From Enterobacter asburiae (lineage in GTDB: Bacteria; Pseudomonadota; Gammaproteobacteria; Enterobacterales; Enterobacteriaceae): a stretch of DNA of 64,000 nt. The notes below the pieces were generated by a model. That model made no database searches and was not told where the DNA came from. It was given only the letters and a program-made list of their open reading frames with translations. Shown here piece after piece: positions 54,747-63,669 of this stretch (within the stretch, counting starts at the first letter, position 1; each line of letters starts with the position of its first letter). The stretch spans positions 62,001 through 126,000 of the forward strand of contig NZ_AP019633.1 in the NCBI RefSeq assembly GCF_007035645.1, in the 5' to 3' direction. Made by a program: the position numbers and the translations under genes.

Positions 54747-55685
54747 GTGATTTCATTTTATTCATTACGTTTTTTCAGACTTTTGATCGTCATTTTTTCC
54801 CTTCCCGTTTACGGAGGCAATATAACTTGTAAGGCTGAAATAAGCGATTTTGATTTTGGTAATATTGTTACCGGGCAGCCGTTATCGAAACAGTCGGCAT
54901 ACGGATATGTAAAATTCTCCTGTACCAACAGAGATATAATACCGCTGTATGTGGGTCTTTGTTTAAATAGGACACCTTCCTCAAAAGATTTGACAATCGA
55001 TTCACTTTCCGATAGGGATTACAGTATAATTTTCAGAGACAGAGCGACCGGCCTTCCCTGGAGCGAAGGAAACCCTCCTATACATATTTCGCGTATAGTG
55101 AATGCCCGTACAGATATGACTGAAAAAATTCCTGTTTCCGCAGAAATGCTTATCGACCCGATCACCTTATCGGCAGGACCAGTAAACCTCAGGTTTACAC
55201 TTCAGTCGCCTTCCCTTTCATGGTACGCAAGCTCCGTGCCGTTTAGTGACAGTTGTACAGAGTCTCTCCCTGCGGATCAGATTTCATTCAATGTCAGAGC
55301 AAATGTCACCAAACGTTGTGATGTGACAGCAGACAGTCTTGATTTTGGCAAGATTATTGATATGTCAGGCTCGAAAAAATTTTCGCAGAGTACAATTAAT
55401 ATAAAATGTACAAATGAAACCATTTATAGTGTATCACTACGCTCTCTTAATGGGAGCAGCACAGGATTTATGATGAATAATGGAACTAACAATAAAATCC
55501 CATATGCGCTATTCAAAGATTCTGCACAAAAAGAACGTTGGGCTGAAGGATTAAACGCGAAAATAGATCGCGGAACCGGGAAATGGCAACAGCATCAGCT
55601 TTATGGCCAAGTGAACCTTTCACCGTCAGACGAACCTTCCTCGGGCGATTACACTGATACAGTAATTATATCCATAAATTACTGA
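54747..55685 (+). CDS. Csu-type tip adhesin with two spore-coat-U domains
   Basis: 312 residues, GTG start with AGGAG at 54735-54739. After the signal peptide there are two SCPU-like halves: residues ~28-180 (CKAEISDFDFGNIVTGQPLSKQSAYGYVKFSC) and ~190-312 (CDVTADSLDFGKIIDMSGSK ... INIKCTNETIYSVSL ... SGDYTDTVIISINY). The two-domain layout is that of CsuE-like tip adhesins, the N-terminal half being the binding domain. It closes the operon and is convergent to the carbapenemase gene. Confidence 0.88.
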   Translation: MISFYSLRFFRLLIVIFSLPVYGGNITCKAEISDFDFGNIVTGQPLSKQSAYGYVKFSCTNRDIIPLYVGLCLNRTPSSKDLTIDSLSDRDYSIIFRDRATGLPWSEGNPPIHISRIVNARTDMTEKIPVSAEMLIDPITLSAGPVNLRFTLQSPSLSWYASSVPFSDSCTESLPADQISFNVRANVTKRCDVTADSLDFGKIIDMSGSKKFSQSTINIKCTNETIYSVSLRSLNGSSTGFMMNNGTNNKIPYALFKDSAQKERWAEGLNAKIDRGTGKWQQHQLYGQVNLSPSDEPSSGDYTDTVIISINY

Positions 55686-55852
55686 ATGTAAAATGATGTA
55701 CACTCGCAGATAGAGATAAAAACAGTCTTCGCTATCGATATAACACCATCCTCAACTCATTCAGAATGCGAAACCGCATCTGCTCCCCTTAAAAATTTAA
55801 TTCAGGCCTGAATAAAAAATATAGCTGGCAAGGCAATTAATTTAAAATAATC

Positions 55853-55895
55853 AAAAAAAAGCGCCATTGAATATACTTATGGGTTTTCATGGCGC
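55853..55895 (-). terminator. Intrinsic terminator of the beta-lactamase gene
   Basis: On the minus strand GCGCCAT (55895-55889) pairs with ATGGCGC (55867-55861) across a ~21-nt loop and runs into eight T (55860-55853). It lies ~28 bp after the bla stop codon. Confidence 0.75.
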
Positions 55896-55922
55896 ATTAA
55901 AATTAATTTAATTACATATAAA

Positions 55923-56807
55923 TTATTTAGTACTTCCATACACTGCATTTATAGCTATTTTTGCAGCATTTTTTATAACTGTTTCGTCATGTTTGTCGTT
56001 TTGATTAGGACGTGTTGTGTAGACAGCCATAACTGCAGGTGAATTGGCATCTGGCCATAAAATAGCAATATCATTGGCTGTACCATAAAAACCACAGGTG
56101 CCTGTTTTATCGCCAACAACCCACTTATCTGGAACAGCAGCTCTAATTCGCGCATTACCAGTAGTGTTGCCTTTAAGCCAATCCTGTAGCAAGGATTTAT
56201 TTTTAGCATCGAGTACTGAACCAAAAGCAATATTATTAAGGCTCATAGCCACTGTTTTTGGAGTGGAAGTATCACGTTCATCGCCTGGAATAGCTGAGTT
56301 TAATTCTAATTCCCAACGATCAAGCCTGAAGTCAGTGTCTCCCGTTGACCGCATAAATGCAGTCAAACCCTCAGGACCTCCTATGTATCTTTCCATTAAT
56401 AGATTAGAAGCTCCATTGTCACTATACTGAATTGCTGCCTTGGCCAAAGTCTGCACGCTTGCTCCTGTTTCGCGGTATTTTTCTGATACAGGAGAATGCT
56501 TTTCCATAACACGTCCAGAATATTCCATCATATCATCAAGAGAAACAGATTTATCCTGAGTTCTTTTTAATACGGATGCAGCGAGGAACGCCTTAAATGA
56601 ACTACATAAAGGAAATCTCTCATCTTGTCTGTAGGAAAATTCTTTCCCATTTTTTGTGTTTAAAATATAAACACCTATCCGCCCCCCAAAAGAATTTTCC
56701 AATTCCTTCATTTGCTCAACACCATTACTTTCCTGGGAGGCGAATGAGTTCAATGGAAGACAGAGCAAAAAAACAAATGTACTTGCACTTTTTTTTAAAA
56801 AAAACAT
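55923..56807 (-). CDS. blaFRI: Class A carbapenemase, FRI type
   Basis: A 294-residue secreted serine beta-lactamase. Signal peptide ~1-24 (SASTFVFLLCLPLNSFAS). Active-site motifs: C68-S69-SFK72 (Ambler C69, S70, K73), S129-D-N, R164-W-E166-L-E-L-N170 and K234-T-G-T-C238. The C69-C238 pair, which forms the disulfide of NMC-A/IMI/SME/KPC/GES-type carbapenemases, and T237 mark it as a carbapenem-hydrolysing enzyme. The sequence fits the FRI branch as I recall it better than NMC-A/IMI or SFC; the allele number cannot be settled by eye. AGAGG lies 7 nt before the ATG. A LysR regulator gene is divergent, as in NmcA/NmcR-type inducible systems. Confidence 0.92.
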   Translation of the reverse strand: MFFLKKSASTFVFLLCLPLNSFASQESNGVEQMKELENSFGGRIGVYILNTKNGKEFSYRQDERFPLCSSFKAFLAASVLKRTQDKSVSLDDMMEYSGRVMEKHSPVSEKYRETGASVQTLAKAAIQYSDNGASNLLMERYIGGPEGLTAFMRSTGDTDFRLDRWELELNSAIPGDERDTSTPKTVAMSLNNIAFGSVLDAKNKSLLQDWLKGNTTGNARIRAAVPDKWVVGDKTGTCGFYGTANDIAILWPDANSPAVMAVYTTRPNQNDKHDETVIKNAAKIAINAVYGSTK

Positions 56808-57181
56808 TTATAACACCTCTAGATGGTTCAACAAATAATTTTGAGATATTAACTCATCATCTTTTTGTATGTTAAAAGCTTAACTAAGAATGTAAGCATA
56901 AAAAGATCTTTGCATATTCCCATGGAGAATTAAATTGGTGGCTTTATTGCGCCAGTGTTTAATGAAACACTCCAAGGACAATATTTTGTTAACTGTTAAA
57001 ATATAAGGTATAGGGATTGGTAAATGATAAATCATTCCCATTCATATAGACAAAAGTTAAAAAATTACACCTCTCATGAATCTTCAGTTGCTTAACACCT
57101 TGAATTTTACTTTTGATCTTTATGATGACAAACTATAAAATCTTTGCTTAGACATAAGTAAAACCTTTAGGCTAGTATATC
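56808..57181. promoter_or_regulatory. Divergent control region between bla and its LysR regulator
   Basis: 374 bp, AT-rich, with both promoters. In related AmpR-type systems the regulator binds an interrupted dyad between the genes, activating bla and repressing itself. I see several T-N11-A-like candidates but none decisive. It is longer than the compact spacing typical of ampC/ampR. Confidence 0.6.
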
Positions 57182-58045
57182 ATGAGAAATCGCTTGCCAC
57201 TAAACGGGTTACGGGCTTTTGAGGCTTCAGCCCGCCACCTTAACTTTACACGCGCTGGACTTGAACTACATGTTAGTCAAGCTGCAGTAAGTCAACAAGT
57301 TCGTTCTCTTGAAAACCTCCTCAATGTCAATCTGTTTCGAAGGCTGCCGCGAGGATTAGTTCTTACTGAAGAAGGTGCGCATTTACTTCCAATTCTTAAC
57401 GATGCATTTAATCGTATGGATTCAGCCTTACAAAAATTTCGCGGAGGTAAATTTCTCGAAGTGCTTACTGTTGCAGTAGTAGGAACCTTTGCTATTGGAT
57501 GGCTTTTACCTCGGCTTAAGGATTTTTATGAAAAATATCCTTGGATTGATTTGAGGATTTTAACCCATAATAATACAATTAATTTAGCAAATGAAGGTAT
57601 TGATGCGTCAATTCGTTTTGGAACGGGAAAATGGACTCTTACTGAGAATATCGAGCTTTTTGCTGCCCCGCATACTGTACTATGTTCCCCTGTTGTTGCA
57701 GAAAATCTTCTCTCGCCGAATCATCTACGGTATAAATTATTATTCAGAACCTATCGTCAGGATGAGTGGTATAACTGGCTTGAAGTTGCAGGTGTTGAGC
57801 CATGGGTAATTACAGGGCCTATTTTTGATTCATCAAGACTTATGGTTGATGCCACTAGCATATCTGATGGCATAGCATTAGCACCATCATGTATGTTTAA
57901 AAGGGAACTAGATCTTGGACTACTTAAAATTCCTTTTGACATTCATGTAAATATGGGCAGCTATTGGATGACGACATTAAAATCAAAACAGAAGTCTGCG
58001 GCACTGACTGCTTTCAGCACTTGGTTACAGGAATGTTGCCTGTAA
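57182..58045 (+). CDS. LysR-family (AmpR-like) regulator of the carbapenemase
   Basis: 287 residues. The N-terminal HTH matches AmpR/NmcR-type regulators: RLPLNGLRAFEASARHLNFTRAGLELHVSQAAVSQQVRSLENLLNVNLFRRLPRGLVLTEEG. The effector domain includes LTVAVVGTFAIGWLLPRLKDFYEKYPWIDLRI, NEGIDASIRFGTGKW and a C-terminal ISDGIALAPSCMFKREL. AmpR homologues sense muropeptides (UDP-MurNAc-pentapeptide against anhydro forms) and control the divergent bla gene; NmcR is known to act this way for NMC-A. That it controls this blaFRI is inference from family and divergent location. Confidence 0.92.
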   Translation: MRNRLPLNGLRAFEASARHLNFTRAGLELHVSQAAVSQQVRSLENLLNVNLFRRLPRGLVLTEEGAHLLPILNDAFNRMDSALQKFRGGKFLEVLTVAVVGTFAIGWLLPRLKDFYEKYPWIDLRILTHNNTINLANEGIDASIRFGTGKWTLTENIELFAAPHTVLCSPVVAENLLSPNHLRYKLLFRTYRQDEWYNWLEVAGVEPWVITGPIFDSSRLMVDATSISDGIALAPSCMFKRELDLGLLKIPFDIHVNMGSYWMTTLKSKQKSAALTAFSTWLQECCL

Positions 58046-58080
58046 TCAGGTTGATTTATATTTCTGTGTCTGGGCGTAAA

Positions 58081-58150
58081 TTATTCATTTACGCTGTGAA
58101 TCGCCATGGATAATCTAGACACTTCTGAGCCATTGATGGACTGACCCCGA
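58081..58150. mobile_element. Probable IS-end scrap bordering outer repeat
   Basis: TGGACTGACCCC at 58137-58148 is also found at 63670-63681, where it is the terminus of an IS3-family element. Here it stops 2 bp short of the outer repeat boundary (58151), with no transposase beside it. Confidence 0.5.
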
Positions 58151-58290
58151 CCCCCTCCGTCATTTACAGAGTGATACGTGTTATTTTGCACTCCAGTCGT
58201 CCCATCATAGCCTGTCAATTGCCAGCATAGCCTGTCATGATTCTTCTGAACATTGTGTTGCACTGCATTCCCCTGTTTTTCTGGATGTGG

Positions 58291-58320
58291 TTTTTCCGCC
58301 CTCCCCGGGCGGTTTTTTTT
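58291..58320 (+). terminator. Terminator-like hairpin upstream of adhesin copy 2
   Basis: CCGCCC (58296-58301) pairs with GGGCGG (58307-58312), followed by eight T. Same orientation as the adhesin gene and duplicated in the left arm. Confidence 0.65.
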
Positions 58321-58518
58321 CCATACACCGTAAACTCCGCCAGTCACCAGCCCCGACCACGACATGCACTTATTCTGCTGGTTTTTCTATCCAAAAAAAT
58401 AAACTTTCTACACACATAAAACTAATATAACTATAATCAACAAAATTACATTCCAAAAAAACACACTCCGATTCTAAAGTACCGCAGTCATTCATTCCAT
58501 TAGGAAGAATATTAAACT

Positions 58519-61500
58519 GTGAAAAAAGTTCTTATTCGGAAAACTGCAATCGCCACACTTTTGGTGCAGTTCTGCTCTCCATTATCTGTTGCCTTTACCC
58601 CGGCTATTGCCTCCGCCGTTCAGCCAAACCGCGACACCACCGCGACCGCCGACGTGAACGACAATCAGGCCGCCGCACGCCTTGCCCAGGCCGCATCCCG
58701 GGCAGGGACCTTCTTGAGCAACGCCCCAGATACCGATGCTGCTGCATCACTCGCCAGCGGGTACGCCAGTGCCGAAGTCCAGCAGTGGCTCAGCCAGTTC
58801 GGCACGGCGCGCACCACCATTGACGTTGATAAGGACTTCTCACTGAAGGGCTCCTCTCTCGACCTCCTGGTGCCCCTGCACGACTCGCCTGACCTGCTCA
58901 CCTTTGCCCAGGGCGGTATCCGCCGGGCGGACGACCGCACGCAGTCCTCCCTCGGCCTCGGCGTGCGCAGCTTCGGGTCCGACAGTATGCTCGGCGCCAG
59001 CGCCTTTATCGACCACGACCTCTCCCGCAGCCACACCCGGGCTGGGCTCGGTATTGAATACTGGCGCGACAACCTCCGCCTTGGCGCCAACAGCTACATG
59101 CGCCTCTCGGGCTGGAAGGACTCCCCGGACGTCACCGACTACCTTGAGCGTCCGGCAAACGGCTGGGACATTACCGCCCGCGGCTGGCTTCCTTCGCTGC
59201 CGCAGCTCGGCGCCTCGCTGGGCTTTGAGCGCTACTACGGTGAAGAGGTGGGCCTGTTCGGACACAGCAACCGCCAGAAGGACCCTTATGCCGCCACTGC
59301 AGGCCTGAACTGGACGCCGTTCCCGCTGCTCACCCTGAACGCCGGGCAGCGTCAGGGCAAGGGCTCGGCCAGCGATTCCCGCCTGGGTCTTGAGCTGCGC
59401 TACACCCCGGGCGTATCCTGGGCGCATCAGACCAGTCCTGACTCCGTCGCCGCACTGCGTAGTCTGAGCGGTGCTCGCCATGACCTTGTCGAGCGCAACA
59501 GCAACATTGTCCTCGAGTACAAAAAGAAAGAGGTCATATTCCTGAAGACCCAGGAGCTGGTCACTGGCTACGCTGGTGAGCAGAAGCCCCTGAGCGTGGA
59601 GATAAAGAGCCGGTATCCTGCTGAGCGCATTGAGTGGCAGTCGCCAGAGCTGGAGGCGGCCGGAGGGATTATCATGTCTTCCGGCCCGCATTCTCACGCT
59701 GTTATACTACCGGCCTGGCAGCCGGGAAGAGCTCTCCACGGCAATACCTATACGGTACGCGGTGTTGCCGTGGACAGTCGGGGCAACCGCTCTGCCGCGT
59801 CCAGCACCCGTGTTGTCGTTTCACAGGCAGCCATCAGTCCCGCACTGTCGGGCCTGAGCCTTTCGTCGCTTAATCTGGTCCCGGACGGCACCAGTGCGCA
59901 GAAAGTCACCCTCACCCTGCGTGATGCAGCCGGCAATCCGGTTGACGTGGACGAAAGTGAGATTGTTACGGAACGCAGCGATAATACCGACAAAAACGCA
60001 GCGCGGGCTGCACGCGGTCTCGCCCGGGTGGGGCATTTCGTACGCACCTCTGCCGGCAGCTATGACCTGACGGTTACTCCGGGAACGCAGGAAGAGCACT
60101 TCACGCTGACTCCGTATGTGCGCGGCTACAGCGCCGGCACCATCACTGTCAACATCAGCCAGACTCTGAGTGATGCTAACTCCTCACTGGTGGTCGGGCA
60201 GCCTGTTACCGACACGGATACGCCGGTGCCTGTAATGCTTACGCTGCGTGATGAGGCGAGCATTCCGATTAACGGCCAGAAGGTGAGATTCAGCAGCGGT
60301 CAGGACGGCGTCACCTTCTCTGACGTGCAGGAGTCTGCTGGCGGAGTTTACACTGCCACTATGCGCGCCACGCGGACGGGCGTGGTGACGGTGAGCTCTA
60401 TTGTGAACGGCATCCAGCTGGCGCAGCCGCAGGCCACCGTCACAGTGAAAGCGGGCTCTGTCTCGCAGGCCACTTCGACCCTTAAAACAGACCGTACGCG
60501 TTATGCCAGTCAGGAGGATGTGGTACTGACACTGACTCTGAAGGATGCATCCGGCAACAGTGTGACGGAGGTGGATCTTGCCTCTGCCACATTTACTGGT
60601 CCGGGGCTACAGGAGAAGGAGGGCTCAGCCTGGACGCAGGCCGGCGGCGTCTGGACCCGCACCTTCACCGCGACGACGGCGGGCACCGGCCTGACGGCCG
60701 GCATCACGCTGGGCGGCACGGCCGTTACCTCCGCCGCGTACACCATCACGGCTGCCGCGGCTTCTGCGGCCACCTCCACCCTTGGGGTCAGCGGCGGCGT
60801 TAACGGCACGTTCACCGCCGGAGACGAGATGACCATCACCTTCACCCCGCGCGACGCGCAGGATAACCCGGCGACCATCACGGCGGAGGCTGCGGACACC
60901 ATCACCGTGGCGAACGCCGCGCCGGCACAGGGCTCAGCCTGGACGCAGGCCGGCGGCGTCTGGACCCGCACCTTCACCGCGACGACGGCGGGCACCGGCC
61001 TGACGGCCGGCGTCACGCTGGGCGACGGAACCGTCACCTCCGCCCCGTACTCCGTCACGGCGGGCGCGGCTTCTGCGGCCACCTCCACCCTTGCCGTCAG
61101 CGGCGGCACTAACGGCACGTTCACCGCCGGAGACGAGATGACCGTCACCTTCACCCCGCGCGACGCGCAGGATAACCCGGCGACCATCACGGCGGAGGCT
61201 GCGGACACCATCACCGTGGCGAACGCCGCGCCGGCACAGGGCTCAGCCTGGACGCAGGCCGGCGGCGTCTGGACCCGCACCTTCACCGCGACGACGGCGG
61301 GCACCGGCCTGACGGCCACCATCACGCTGGGCAGCGGAATGCTCGCCTCCGCCCCGTACACCATCACGGGGAGCCAGGTCGTCAGTGGGATCAACTCCAC
61401 CCTTGCCGTCCCCGGCGGCGCTGGCGCCACGTTCAGGGTTGGAGACCAGATAACAGTCACCTTCACTCCGCGCGACTTGCAGAATAACCCGGCGTACGTC

Positions 61501-61701
61501 GAGGCTGCGGTTGTGGACACCATCAGCGTGGCGGGCGCAACGCCGGTCCAGGGCTCCACCTGGATGCAGACCAACGGCGTCTGGACCCGCACCTTCACCG
61601 CGACGACGCCGGTCACTGGCAAGAGGGCCATCCTCTTACTAGACAGCGGCTCAGTAATCGTCTCCGAGGTGTACACCATTACAGCGGGTGCCACGAACTA
61701 A
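58519..61701 (+). CDS. Giant inverse autotransporter adhesin, intimin/invasin type (copy 2, short)
   Basis: 1060 residues. Signal peptide, barrel and Big_1 domains are the same as in copy 1 through about residue 780. The passenger then has only about four of the ~103-residue Ig-like repeats. The third unit is a mosaic: its start matches the AVSGGTNGTFTAGDEM units of copy 1 and its second half repeats the TAEAADTITVANAAPAQG version. The last unit (STLAVPGGAGATFRVGDQITVTFTPRDLQNNPAYV) differs from the end of copy 1, so the two adhesins have different distal tips. GTG start after AGGAAGAAT. The regulator gene follows by 65 bp. Confidence 0.95.
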   Translation: MKKVLIRKTAIATLLVQFCSPLSVAFTPAIASAVQPNRDTTATADVNDNQAAARLAQAASRAGTFLSNAPDTDAAASLASGYASAEVQQWLSQFGTARTTIDVDKDFSLKGSSLDLLVPLHDSPDLLTFAQGGIRRADDRTQSSLGLGVRSFGSDSMLGASAFIDHDLSRSHTRAGLGIEYWRDNLRLGANSYMRLSGWKDSPDVTDYLERPANGWDITARGWLPSLPQLGASLGFERYYGEEVGLFGHSNRQKDPYAATAGLNWTPFPLLTLNAGQRQGKGSASDSRLGLELRYTPGVSWAHQTSPDSVAALRSLSGARHDLVERNSNIVLEYKKKEVIFLKTQELVTGYAGEQKPLSVEIKSRYPAERIEWQSPELEAAGGIIMSSGPHSHAVILPAWQPGRALHGNTYTVRGVAVDSRGNRSAASSTRVVVSQAAISPALSGLSLSSLNLVPDGTSAQKVTLTLRDAAGNPVDVDESEIVTERSDNTDKNAARAARGLARVGHFVRTSAGSYDLTVTPGTQEEHFTLTPYVRGYSAGTITVNISQTLSDANSSLVVGQPVTDTDTPVPVMLTLRDEASIPINGQKVRFSSGQDGVTFSDVQESAGGVYTATMRATRTGVVTVSSIVNGIQLAQPQATVTVKAGSVSQATSTLKTDRTRYASQEDVVLTLTLKDASGNSVTEVDLASATFTGPGLQEKEGSAWTQAGGVWTRTFTATTAGTGLTAGITLGGTAVTSAAYTITAAAASAATSTLGVSGGVNGTFTAGDEMTITFTPRDAQDNPATITAEAADTITVANAAPAQGSAWTQAGGVWTRTFTATTAGTGLTAGVTLGDGTVTSAPYSVTAGAASAATSTLAVSGGTNGTFTAGDEMTVTFTPRDAQDNPATITAEAADTITVANAAPAQGSAWTQAGGVWTRTFTATTAGTGLTATITLGSGMLASAPYTITGSQVVSGINSTLAVPGGAGATFRVGDQITVTFTPRDLQNNPAYVEAAVVDTISVAGATPVQGSTWMQTNGVWTRTFTATTPVTGKRAILLLDSGSVIVSEVYTITAGATN

Positions 61702-61711
61702 AGGCAACACC

Positions 61712-61737
61712 GGAGTACCTGAGAGCCCAGGTACTCC
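61712..61737 (+). promoter_or_regulatory. Perfect 10-bp inverted repeat between adhesin and regulator (copy 2)
   Basis: GGAGTACCTG (61712-61721) and CAGGTACTCC (61728-61737) flank a 6-nt loop 10 bp after the adhesin stop. No T tract follows directly. Same element as 23701-23726. Confidence 0.5.
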
Positions 61738-61766
61738 ACTCCCTAAACTAATAAATAAACTTTTTT

Positions 61767-62387
61767 ATGATGAATACTGAATTCACTCCGCAGCAGAAAC
61801 TTGAAAACATCATTCGCTCCCTCCGGGAACAAAGGAGTGTTATGGTCTCCGGGCGGGAAGATATAGCCATGACACTGCGCGCACGTCCCACTGTCTTCTT
61901 TCTCGAGGAGGGGCGGGCCTCCCTTCGCCTTAAAAGTAATGGCTACATTATTGCCGACTTCACGGCACCCGCGGTGCTCGGTCTTGAGCTGCTCTGCGGT
62001 CGTGAACCAGATACAACCGTGGCCGTTCAGGATTCAGCTCGTCTTATTCAGGTGCTGTCTTCTGACCTTGCTGCGGAAATTGAGCTGTCGGGGATGTGGC
62101 ATGATGTCTTCAGCATTCTTGCAGACAATGCGCGGCATGTGCGGGATAATCTCGCCATCAGTGCGTTCGGCAGCAATTACCACATCGTTCGCCACCATCT
62201 TCTTGCCCTGAGCAACGGTGACGGGGGCCTCCTGAAGCAGGAATCGTTTCACCGGTATATCAGCGAGCGTTCAACCGTCTCCCGCAGCACTCTGTACAAG
62301 GTTATCAGGAGTCTGCAGGCTGGGCAGTACATTACCATGGAAAGAGGAAAACTGATTGAGCTTCGACATCTCCCAAAAAATTATTAA
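61767..62387 (+). CDS. IprA/YaiV-like winged-helix regulator (copy 2)
   Basis: 206 residues, identical to 23051-23671 except Gln for Lys at residue 22 (REQRSVM). It has an N-terminal cNMP-binding-like barrel and a C-terminal HTH. Its duplicate would act in trans on both adhesin loci. Confidence 0.85.
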   Translation: MMNTEFTPQQKLENIIRSLREQRSVMVSGREDIAMTLRARPTVFFLEEGRASLRLKSNGYIIADFTAPAVLGLELLCGREPDTTVAVQDSARLIQVLSSDLAAEIELSGMWHDVFSILADNARHVRDNLAISAFGSNYHIVRHHLLALSNGDGGLLKQESFHRYISERSTVSRSTLYKVIRSLQAGQYITMERGKLIELRHLPKNY

Positions 62388-62869
62388 AGATGAGTCTGTG
62401 GTTGAGGTTTCCATCCTTACCGACCCGCCAGAGTCATGCGTTGCATCAAGGAAGATAAAAGGCTGGCTGTGATTTACTTCACCCGGTGCGATCAGTTCTT
62501 TGCGCTCTTTAGGCTCATGCGCAGAACATCGCCGCTGAACGTGGAGTGCGGACCTGACACCGAACCCAGGATACAAGGCTGTCCATGAGTGCTGCAGAGC
62601 ACCCTGAGCATTACTGATGAGGGGAACACCGTTTTCCATGTCTTCTGCGAGCAGCTCTGTCTGTACGGCAGCTGCATCGAGAATCACAGGAAGTGGCTGA
62701 GTGAATTGCCACGGATAATCCAGGCTGAGCCTCTTAATTGTCACAGCCTTTTTTCACAACATATTGAACTATGGCTCGTTACGTTCTTTCCTGTGAAGCA
62801 GGGGCTCTCATCCAGACTGCTGAACCAGCAACACCGGGGCAGCACTCTCTTGGGCAGAAAACCGTATAT
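62388..62869. other. Stretch with a doubtful antisense ORF
   Basis: No firm gene. A minus-strand ORF (62271-62744, 157 codons) begins with protein-like MTIKRLSLDYPWQFTQPLPV but overlaps the 3' end of the regulator. Its counterpart in the other arm (22.7-23.2 kb) is frameshifted, so it is at best a relic. Confidence 0.35.
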
Positions 62870-63341
62870 TCATTATATGTTCTGTATTCTGTGTTCGGTC
62901 GCACCATGACCCGATTTCCTGAGCGATATGGTCCAGGTAAGGCCGTTTACAGCCCGCGTTCAAAGTCAGCGGTGATGAACATTACTTTCCATAAGTTGCT
63001 TTTATCTCCTGAAGCTCATGGTTTCGTTGACTGGTCAGCGACAGCGCTGGATGGCAGCAATATCCGTGCACTCATCAGATGTGCTGCCAGGGCTAAAAAG
63101 AACATACTGACATATGCAGAGATATTGAGCGGGGTCGCACTCGCGGTGGTTTTGGCACAAAACCAATCTGACGATAGACGGAAACGAACTGCCGTTAAAT
63201 ATCGTGCTCAGCATCGGACAAACCAACGAAAGCCAGTCCGCAGAAAGCCTGCAGGACTGCATTGGTGTTCAGCACCAGAGAAGCGGCGTGTTCATGCTGT
63301 ACTGGCGGATAAAGTTTACTCCGTGGGATATGTTATCTAAG
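62870..63341 (+). pseudogene. IS5-family (IS427-group-like) transposase remnant (copy 2)
   Basis: Broken frames include DWSATALDGSNIRALIRCAARAKK, then NLTIDGNELPLNIVLSIGQ and TNESQSAESLQDCIGVQHQRS in another frame. This copy is closer to the family consensus (ALDGSNIRA) than the left-arm copy, but frameshifts disable it. The outer repeat ends inside it. Confidence 0.7.
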
Positions 63342-63344
63342 CTA

Positions 63345-63660
<316 letters not shown>

Positions 63661-63669
63661 GAGCTGTGT

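Larger units (their letters stand above)
58151..63341. repeat. Outer inverted repeat, right arm (~5.2 kb)
   Basis: Inverted partner of 22086-29108: leader region with terminator-like hairpin, adhesin gene with fewer Ig repeats, IprA-like regulator and IS5-family remnant. The arms enclose 29 kb containing both fimbrial systems and the carbapenemase. Confidence 0.93.

Noticed and set aside
55923..56807. CTX-M/SFO/FONA-type ESBL identity for the beta-lactamase
   Set aside because: Cys69 and Cys238 with KTGTC and overall sequence fit the carbapenemase branch (NMC-A/IMI/SME/FRI), not CTX-M-like enzymes.
62271..62744. 157-codon minus-strand ORF after the IprA-like gene in the right arm
   Set aside because: Overlaps the regulator 3' end; the left-arm counterpart is frameshifted. 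The first 45 residues look protein-like, but I could not assign a family.
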